Source: Clavulina sp. PMI_390 (lineage: Eukaryota; Basidiomycota; Agaricomycetes; Cantharellales; Hydnaceae). From it: a DNA stretch of 29,013 nt. The notes below the pieces were generated by a model. It worked only from the letters and a program-made list of their open reading frames with translations. It was not told the origin of the DNA and did no database searches. The first letter of the stretch is position 1, and each line of letters opens with the position of its first letter. Made by a program: the position numbers and the translations under genes. The stretch is taken from NCBI GenBank assembly GCA_015039315.1, contig WIDE01000189.1, positions 11,236 through 40,248 on the forward strand, in the 5' to 3' direction. Below are positions 21,581 through 29,013 of the stretch, piece by piece.

Positions 21581-24500
21581 ATGGAGTTCAAGCAGTGCGT
21601 AAACCCTGGCTGTAAGTGGGGTACTACATGCCGCCTCTTCACCCCCAAAGAGGCAGGCTCTGTCGTGTGCCTATGCCTCTGTTTTCAAAATCAGCATGAG
21701 CCCCTCCTGCCACCATCGTTTGTGAGTTTTTTTTTTTCCCCTTGTGTACCTCCTGGATTGATTCTCATCCCCATTTACCAGTCTGAGACGCCATCGCTCG
21801 CTCCAAAAACGCCTGTGCCAATCCCATCTGCCAATTTTGGCCCGTCATCTTTTGTCAACAGGTTCTCTGAGGCATCGCGGAACATGGCGAAGGCAACTGC
21901 CTCATCTAATTCCTCTTTCTCCGCCGCATCAACTCCACCAACTCCAGGTTCTACCATGCCGACAGAGCGCCTCGCAAATCTTACGGAACAACGGACACAG
22001 CATATGGTATTTTGTCTCTTTTCTTCCATGGCTATTACTCACTATCGCTTTGTAATAGGCATTCGATCCACTTGTGGTGAGCATCGAGTGTTTTCTAACC
22101 AATTTACTGCTCATTATGCCTGTCATTTCTAGGCTGGAATTACATCAAAGGCTTCGTCAAAGGGCAAGCGGGGTTCCAAAAATCCTCTTGTGACGGTTCA
22201 TCTTCTTTTCCTCCCCAATACCCCTGTCATCGATGCCTGGGCAAATTATGACCCCAACTCCCCAAGCTCAGAGCCAAATGTCTCGCCAATTCTAGAGCCA
22301 ACCCCAGCTTCGTACGTCTTTCAGCATCGTCCGGGATCCCTCTGCTGATATATTATCTTTTTCTGCTAGGTTCCCAACATACCAACGGCAGGACCTTGTC
22401 CGCGACTTTGTTGTCAATCGGGCATGGAGTCAAGATCAGTTCCAGACTAGCCTCCAGATTATTTGCCACAGTTTTCCATTTGTCCTGCAAATGTTAAGGC
22501 AGCATGGCTCTCTATGGGGCAATCTTCGCATCGGCCTCCCTGTTCAATGCTCAGGTCGACGAGGGGCAGTAATGTCTCCTCATCTGCCACTATCCTCGCT
22601 TGATGTGAACACATTCCTAACGTGAGTGCACTGCATACATCTTCTCATGCATAACTACTTCCTGGCTAATGGATGGGCTATCCATAGTTTCGTGCGCTCA
22701 CGCCCGACAGGGAAAATGATTTATGTCTGCCTCCCATCAGGGCTCCCATTGCTTCGAACCAGCACTAATACTGGCACTCCGGATAACCTTGTATGTGGTG
22801 CATCTCTTTATTCCTGTTTGAATCGTTCTCATCTGCACGTATCTACTTAGCAGGCTCCAGGGACACTTGGTGTTGATTCTCAAAATCCATCTCCACAGCC
22901 TCCTTTGCCCACATCAACTCCATTAGATGAGTGCCATGTAAGTGTCCCTGTCTGTGTTCTATTTCCCACTCAGTTGTAGCCAAATCTCACTCGTTTCTTC
23001 ATAGGATGATGCTTTACTCTCGTGGCCAGAGGCCAAGAACTTTGAACGACGAATGGTGTTTGTTGAAAAGCTGAATGCTGACCACCTTACCCCACTGGTG
23101 AGTCATTAACTTTTCTCCACATAGTTAATGGTACTAACAGGATTCGATTGCCCAGGAGGTACATCAGTACAGAGCAATTCATCAAGCTAGTCGCGCTTTT
23201 GAGCGCTTGATTCTTGCCAATACAAGTCCCACTATGGCTACTAAGCCAAACGACGCTGAGAGGTTCACAGCCATGTTCAACTGGACCAACGAGACTCATG
23301 CAACTCTGTTACTTTGTGAGAACGATGCCCTGCCTTTCAGTTTATCAGCCATGGGCTTTGGCCCTTCCACTGATCTCATCTCACTGATCCCTGAATGGTT
23401 TGAGTGTCGACTCCGGAAGGAGGGGTATGCTGATGCCATGAAGGGCTCAATTGAGTCTCTTTGTCAACGTCTAAGGCTCCAAGTTGATCGACTTGTCAAT
23501 TCCCATGAGCGTCGTGGGTTTGACCCTCACCCTTTTGGCGACCTCCTTGAGTCGCTTCATCAAAATCGAGATCGACACAAAGTATGTATCATGGCAATTT
23601 CCCTCTTCAAGGTCTTGACATCCTAGCATATCCTTCAGGTAGCCACCAAAGCGATGCGAATCCTGCTTCTTGACTTGTTCACCAATCTAGAGCATCTTGG
23701 AGCCAAGTTTGTCCGCCAGCAACTCCTTTCCTTCTTTGGTGACTATGAAAAAGCACCAGAGCACTTCAAGACGAGCTCGCTCCTCCTAGGTGTTCATGGC
23801 CTTGATGGCCTATATGCCCATTTTGGCATTTGGCTTGATCGTGCATCGACTGACAACCAAGAATTCTGTGAGACCAAATCAGTCCTGTGTATGTTCTGTG
23901 TCGCACTCAAGGCTCGCCTTGACGGACTCCCCACCAAGGTGCAAGGCGATTCATTCTCTTGATCAGTCGAGGCTGTGCTAACAAAATGTTCATCACATAG
24001 GGTGCACAGCCAAACTCTGCAGGAACGAAGAGGAGCAGGGATAGCGAATCTGGGTGCGTTATCATCTTATTAATTGCACGCAATAGATTCTAACAATCTC
24101 TTTAGTCATTTTACCAGATTATCCAGTGATGAGAATGATGACGATGACCTTGGCACAGCTCGTGGCCAGCCCCGTGCCCGAAAAGGTGAGTGATAAGTCT
24201 TCTTGTCGGCTTCCACTGATTAAGATTGCTTACCCCCAGCAGCCAAATCTCCAAGCCCAAAGCCACCACCTCGTCGTTCTACTCGTCACCAAGCTCAGTC
24301 TTCTCACCCCACTTTGCCAACTCATTGCTCTACTTGGAACCAGGTGCAATCCATTCACTTGTTGTCTTGTCTTTTGCCCACACTCTTGCTTACAGAGGAG
24401 ACCCCTTCTGAGAAGCAGACAAGACTATTCCAAAGCATGACTGATCGGAGGTTTTGTCAGGTCCTGGAGGCTGAGTATCCCCCAAAGGATCTCAGTGCTC

Positions 24501-24737
24501 GCCTCAGAGTCTCATTTGAGACACTCATGGCACTCCCTAGCTGGAAAAAGCGGTTCTCTGCGCTTTGCCTGGTATGTTATTTATCTGGATTGCTGTTGCA
24601 CGATGAGCACTCATGATTTTTGCATGTAGGCATATCACCCTGATAAGATCGAGCAGTCGGGGCTCTATGATGAGGAGGAGAAGGCCACATTTTTGGACAT
24701 CATTATAGAAATAAACCGCCGTGTCGAGAGTATTTGA
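21581..24737 (+). CDS. Cys-rich N terminus / J-domain-like C terminus, unknown function
   Basis: Not recognised as a named family. Fifteen exons join without a stop to 779 residues (starts 21581, 21782, 22059, 22133, 22370, 22688, 22854, 23005, 23156, 23639, 24001, 24106, 24240, 24398, 24630). The third exon is a micro-exon of only 18 bases. Residues 6-39 carry six cysteines and a histidine (C-x4-C-x5-C-x12-C-x-C-x-C, then H39), a likely zinc-binding module. Residues 48-125 are a Ser/Thr/Pro-rich linker. The middle (about 170-620) is a long, mostly helical region without recognised motifs. From about 625 there is a basic, acidic, then Pro/Arg-rich stretch (TKRSRDSES, DENDDDDLG, KPPPRRSTR) that looks nuclear. 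The last 60 residues resemble a DnaJ J domain: WKKRFSALCL-AYHPDK and a following helix FLDIIIEINRRV. HPD is at 747-749, split from helix II by the last intron. The alternative is chance resemblance. The first ATG is the only one in the Cys-rich exon. Confidence 0.74.
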
Positions 24738-26836
24738 TTTTTTTTTGGAGCACAATTCCTCTCCTCTCATTCGGTCTCAACAGTCTTGTTAGCTCTCAAC
24801 ATCTTGATTAGCTTAATTTCTTGCTCAGAATACATTAGAATACGATGATATCTTGCTCTTGTCTTACTCCAGCACTTCAGCGCTAGTGTATTGGGAATGT
24901 GCGCGCTCTTGAGAACATATCAAGCTTGGAGATCAAGGATCAATCACCATGAGAACAAGCAAGGCTCGGTCTCGATCTCGGTCTCGGTCTCGGTCTCAGT
25001 CCAACAGTTGTAACATATCATTACTAGGATCGACATATCTTGGTGTCCTAGCAACGCAACTGCAACACATGCAAATCAATGGCATAAGAGTCGTTGTGTT
25101 GGCGATGGCAATCATGACGCACATGCTCCAATCTGCATATACTTTGCTCCATTCTTGCATATATATGCCAAAACTCTGTATATATACTTTAGAAATTTGG
25201 TCGTCATTATATCAGACATCCACCAATATATTGAGGATTTTTGGCTTTTACTTATGAGACATTATATGCGCCATAAATTTCCGATATCTCACGATTCTGT
25301 CATATTTGGCATCAGGATGCTGTGTTCATCCCTTACCTGGGTCTATCTATAGATGAAGCGCCCCTTTCCGTCATCTGTTTTCCTCTGGGGCGAGGATGAG
25401 ATGATTTTTTGGTATTATTACCATCAACCGTGTGAGAGATTGCTCAGCATAAAAGTTCAGCAATGCCTGAGTCGCTTCCTCTGTAAGGAACTAGAATGTA
25501 CGGTGCTTGCGATATTATATGATTCACAAATACCAAAGACTTACTTAACTATTATTCGAGTGCTTAGAGGGGTTTTGACTTGATCATGAAGTGCAATCAA
25601 GAGCTTGTGGACAATATGAAGAGTGAACATACAGACAACGCTGATGATGAACCCACAACGCCGCGTTGCAACTGCATATAGTCATAACACATTCCTCGCG
25701 GCTATGAAGTACAATTTTATTTGCTGGAACGCTCTAGCATCATATAGCATTCTTGTTACATCATCAAAGTAGACTGTGTGCGAGATAATCCAGATCATGT
25801 CTCATTTGAGACTGTGGCGGATGCGATGCGTGCTAGGGAACTTTTCCGTTCTGATGATCAATCCACTCCCCGTAATATTTTTGTTATGCTTGAGCTGCAA
25901 TGATCTGATGGGAAAGGCTCATGCGATGGGATGAATATGAAAAGAAAAAGTAAGGACGTTCAAGATCAAGCTGCGGGCTGAGAAGATGTGGCGTCAAGGG
26001 TGGCGCAGTGTAGCAAATTTATTAGAGGTTTGGGCACTGTGATTAGATCTATATCGCAAAAGTTTGTCATTTATATAATTTGGAGAACTCTCCTTTGATA
26101 ATCATGATTGATGATGGAATGGTATGTTGCGCGAGCATGATGCACTTCACAAACTCAGTGCATTGCCGAGAAGAGCAAGCTTTACTGTAAAACGGAAAAA
26201 GCCGTAACGCGCAATTAGCTTATAGTTTAAATCTGTCTGCAATGAATTTGGCTACATGATGTGTGTGTTATTGAACGATGACTCAAGGTGTTCAGCTTGA
26301 CTGAAAGATTTGAGCTTCAACCCGTCTCTAAAGTATACAAAGCTGGCAATCATGATGATTATGATGGTAAGTCACCTCAGATATCATATAGTTTACGATT
26401 TATTGAATATTCAAGTGGGAAGACGCTGGGGCAGGGCCAAAGATGAAGAGCGGGGAACAGGTGCGGAATGTGTCAACTCCAAAGAAGGATTGATGTGATC
26501 AAGTTCAAATTATCAAGATGTTTGATATGTATGATGCATACGATGATATTGAAGTGGATCTTGATTGATGACGCATGTCTATGTGAGGGTATATAGTATC
26601 TAGGTATTGTAGGGAGCCAGCTGGACAATCATATGGAGTGTTCCATGAGGGAATATTGATGAAACGTTTGCATATGCGTTTGAAGCAAGTAGGGACCACC
26701 TCCTAGAAAGATTGTAGCCGAGAAATCATGAACAAATAGTCAAGCCAATTATAAATGGCAATCGAACCTTAGTACCATCTCTAGGTCATCCTGTTAGAAA
26801 AACGTAGCACCTTCTGTGATTGAGGACTAATTGGCT
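24738..26836. other. long AT-rich stretch without a supported gene
   Basis: About 2.1 kb. Open frames are short (25353-25583 plus, 25155-25352 plus and others) and show no domain, no good splicing and no codon bias. The beginning should hold the terminator of the J-like gene; no clear AATAAA is seen close to its stop. A hexanucleotide run is listed separately. Confidence 0.5.
24962..25000. repeat. TCTCGG hexanucleotide microsatellite
   Basis: About six copies of TCTCGG, with two single-base variants, run from 24962 to 25000. On the plus strand they read as alternating Ser-Arg in a short frame starting at the ATG at 24949. With no further exons this is best treated as a simple repeat. Confidence 0.8.
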
Positions 26837-27140
26837 TCATTGATCAGGCCGACCCACCATTGAGAGGTGCGGGGAATAGAAATGGGATACAATGGGCCAG
26901 AGTGGAAGCAATCGTTGTGTTATCAGTGCGGCACCTAACGTGAGTCGCCAATGAACAGCAAAGGCAGCCGCGGTACTCACAGGGCCGGGTTGGCATCCCA
27001 TCATATATGTGAGCCATCTGGTATAAGGTGTGGATATCAGAAAACAATAGCCATGATTTGAACGCGGCAATCCTGGGCTCACATTCAAGTATCCCGAGGG
27101 CGGCAAATGCGGCCCACACGGCTATGGATGGCTTCAGCAT
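26837..27140 (-). CDS. small hypothetical two-exon gene
   Basis: A possible 85-residue protein from exons 27140-26981 and 26934-26837, with donor GTGAGT and acceptor ACGTTAG. The N-terminal half is hydrophobic and helical (VWAAFAALGILE) and could be membrane-associated. No domain is recognised. It may be the last two exons of the minus-strand gene that begins at 28273, since the intervening DNA (27390-27141) holds good donor and acceptor words, but I could not find a phase-consistent path. Treat as tentative. Confidence 0.33.
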
Positions 27141-27388
27141 AATAAAAAGCTATCTTGGCATCAAAACATTGGGTAAATAGTATCTCATGAACGCAGGGTG
27201 GTGTGAGGAGGATGGGGAGAACCGAGTGCGGAATGTGACAGTAACAGGCGGATTAGTATAGCGGGCACGACCACCATGAGCAAGCCAATCAGCTTCCGGT
27301 CGTTCTTCCCACTCTTATATTGTCTAATATTGCACAGGTTGTACAGAAGGGAGTATCAATTACACATGAGCACAGGCATACAGATCAG

Positions 27389-28273
27389 TCACAGACAAGG
27401 ATTGGTGTAAGGAATCTTACTCTCACTTCGTCCGAAGTACGTTTGACCCAATATATAGTCAGTTCTAAACTTAGTGTACTGGACAATGGTGGTGGTAAGA
27501 CTCAAGAACTGTAACCTAGTAACGGGGTGCTTAAGGCATACTATCCTAATATAATACCATTCCTTACAATTGGCATCACCTGTGTGACTGGAGTTATTGC
27601 CATCAGCGCAAAAGGCTCTCACTCCTACCTTATAAAGATCACCTCCCACATTAGAGTGCGAGATTAGGGCATCTGCGAGGTGGGCTGCGGAGATAGCCGG
27701 GCAGTTGACCAAGTCGACGACGCTGTGTGTGCCGGTATCATGCCTAGCAGCAATCACAGTCCCAGGAATTTGTATGGCCCTGTTCAAGCCTCGCATCGCT
27801 TGAAGGGCGGCATACGCAAGGTCACCCGTCGCGGGACCGCCAGGGAGCGAGGTAAGGTGGATGCGCAACGACGCCATGTGGTGTGGGCCACCCATATCAG
27901 CAGTTCCTCCAATCCTTGGACCCCTAAAGAGGGGGTTGGCATCCGCGGAAGGGGCCAAGGGGATTGGTATGCTGTTGGGGGGCTGATGGGTAGAGTAGGC
28001 ATTAGGGCGAGGACGATGTCCGCCGCGTTTACCGTGCTTTTGTGGGTTTGTTGCTGAAGGCAATTCACCAACAGAGATGGGCGGGATAGAAGAGTTGTTG
28101 TTGTAACTCGGTGTTACACCCATGGTATTGCCCAAGAGGCTTGAAACCTTTCGTCTCTTTGCGTCCGGTGAGGACATGCGATCGAGAGGGGAGGCATTGG
28201 GTGGGTTTGAATCTTTGAGTACTTGAAGGCAATGCGAGGCCCGAAGAAACTCCATCTTGTTTGAGGCACCCAT
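27389..28273 (-). CDS. hypothetical protein, nuclear-signal-like N terminus
   Basis: An uninterrupted frame of 294 residues from the ATG at 28273. The N terminus has PDAKRRKVSSLL, a classic basic nuclear signal shape, then a Pro/Ser/His/Gly-rich stretch, then a more ordered region (about 110-215) with DLAYAALQAMRGLNRA and NCPAISAAHLADAL. The last 50 codons overlap possible intron signals (GTAAGG at about 27567, CAG at about 27509, GTGAGA at about 27436), so the true C terminus probably differs. I do not recognise the family. It begins inside the 5' part of an ankyrin-like frame on the opposite strand, an arrangement that suggests either divergent overlapping exons or that one of the two is not real. 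Confidence 0.4.
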   Translation of the reverse strand: MGASNKMEFLRASHCLQVLKDSNPPNASPLDRMSSPDAKRRKVSSLLGNTMGVTPSYNNNSSIPPISVGELPSATNPQKHGKRGGHRPRPNAYSTHQPPNSIPIPLAPSADANPLFRGPRIGGTADMGGPHHMASLRIHLTSLPGGPATGDLAYAALQAMRGLNRAIQIPGTVIAARHDTGTHSVVDLVNCPAISAAHLADALISHSNVGGDLYKVGVRAFCADGNNSSHTGDANCKEWYYIRIVCLKHPVTRLQFLSLTTTIVQYTKFRTDYILGQTYFGRSESKIPYTNPCL

Positions 28274-28568
28274 ACCTAACAAAGAAGACAATGAACCAGC
28301 CAGTCTAGATCAACCAATCCACTGGGCAGTCCGCATTGGTTCACAACGCGATGTGAGACGCCTCATTACCATTAATAATCCTACCAAACATGGAGATTCA
28401 GACACAGCTATACAAAACACCCATGATGCACTCAAGTGGACTCCTCTCTGCTATGCCCTCTGCACAGGAGACATGGAAATGGCAAGAATTCTCCTGGAAG
28501 GGAATGAGTCATGGGCTGTCCAGCACGTTGGCCCAAAGTCAAACAAGCAGACTATTTTTGAATTTTGA
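28257..28568 (+). pseudogene. ankyrin-repeat-like fragment
   Basis: About 90 codons with ankyrin character: DQPIHWAVRIGSQRDVRRLI and TPLCYALCTGDMEMARILLE match the x-PLHxAx.G...xxxLL pattern twice, about 40 residues apart. There is no in-frame ATG: the frame is open from 28227 and a stop lies just upstream. The stop at the right comes directly after the second repeat. It could be an internal exon with an acceptor such as ACAAAG near 28283, but no donor or partner exon was found, so a broken fragment is the simpler reading. Ankyrin repeats are protein-binding modules; the partner is unknown. Confidence 0.5.
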
Positions 28569-28630
28569 ATCATTTATGATGTTGCTTGGAAAATGTTATT
28601 GGGTAGGAGGGTTAATATGGAAAAAGTAGT

Positions 28631-28778
28631 TGTTCCCTGGAGGTTTGGCTTATTTCCCCGGAGGGGGTGATTGTTCCCCGGAGGGGGGTAATTGTTCCCC
28701 GGAAGGGGGTAATTGTTCCCCGGAGCAGTTGGTTGAGTTCCCCAGAGGGGGGTGTAATTACCCGGAGCTCTAGTAATT
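28631..28778. repeat. minisatellite, about 21-base unit, CCCCGGAGGGGG core
   Basis: Six to seven imperfect copies of TTGTTCCCCGGAGGGGGTAA occupy 28631-28778; the three central copies are closest to identical and the edges drift (CCCTGGAGG, CCCAGAGG). Each unit contains the self-complementary CCCCGG and strong G runs. A similar TTGTTTCCCA at the very end of the window hints that related copies continue beyond it. Confidence 0.85.
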
Positions 28779-29013
28779 AGCTTCTATCTCACTCAATATG
28801 AGAGCTATATGCATGCAGCCAGTATCATTTGAGAGTAGATTTTTTGCTCTACATGCCTGCAATATTGGTGTTGTGGCTTGTTTGGTACCTACACTGTCTA
28901 CTCAGCATCAAGGGGTTAGCAGACCTCCTCATCAGGAAGATGTACATATTGTATCAGTGGCTGAAGTGTAAAGCACTCTCTAATTAAATGGCCAGGGAGT
29001 TTATTGTTTCCCA
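28779..29013. other. right edge, no gene seen
   Basis: AT-rich sequence following the minisatellite. No open frame, RNA gene or terminal repeat is evident before the window ends. Confidence 0.5.

Noticed and set aside
21266..21648. Frames in the gap before the J-like gene (plus 83 codons, minus 101 codons)
   Set aside because: Opposed frames over the same DNA, no domain, and neither joins in phase to the adjacent genes; treated as control region.
1..29013. CRISPR arrays, tRNA and rRNA genes
   Set aside because: No regular short repeats with unique spacers, and no T-arm plus anticodon-arm combination or rRNA-like block was found by eye; a tRNA with an intron could have been missed.

Overview
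The window is nuclear DNA of a filamentous basidiomycete, most likely an Agaricomycete. The genes are packed with very short introns (about 44-65 nt) that have GT(R)(N)GT donors, CTNA-type branch sites and YAG acceptors. The remains of a fatty acid synthase in which the beta and alpha chains are fused fit a basidiomycete. Closely similar element families are known to me from Rhizoctonia-type genomes, but the species cannot be fixed from the sequence alone.

Layout. (1) 981-2928, minus: an intact 11-exon FHA-domain protein kinase of the Chk2/Cds1/Rad53 checkpoint type, the one clear housekeeping gene. (2) 2929-4638: gene-poor spacer. (3) 4639/4820-6445, plus: a three-exon integrase-type DDE protein with an HTH and an apparently complete D, D-34-E triad. 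(4) about 6490-11840, minus: a 5.3-kb relic of a fused type I fatty acid synthase. It is truncated at both ends, peppered with stops and frameshifts, and still carries its introns. (5) 12280-13861, plus: a six-exon 2-oxoglutarate/Fe(II) dioxygenase-like gene whose splicing restores an HTD...H...R metal and cosubstrate signature. (6) about 13960-17300: two arrays of GC-rich repeats, units 134-174 bp apart, lying on opposite strands around a 2-kb AT-richer core. (7) 17300-19640: no firm gene, but a nested palindrome, an in-frame 55-residue duplication and a purine-rich tract. (8) 19643-24737: a divergent gene pair, a three-exon Ser/Pro-rich orphan (minus) and a 15-exon, 779-residue protein (plus) with a Cys-rich N terminus and a J-domain-like HPD motif at its C terminus. 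(9) 24738-29013: mostly non-coding, with weak minus-strand genes, an ankyrin-like plus-strand fragment and a CCCCGGAGGGG minisatellite near the right edge.

Overall this reads as an accessory, transposon-shaped tract that begins just downstream of a conserved kinase gene. The integrase, the dioxygenase and the J-like gene all keep long open frames across many introns, while the metabolic gene caught between the first two has decayed. The most promising unexplained material is the divergent 19.6-24.7 kb gene pair, the dioxygenase with its adjacent inverted repeat arrays, and the FAS fragment that ends almost exactly where the integrase unit ends.
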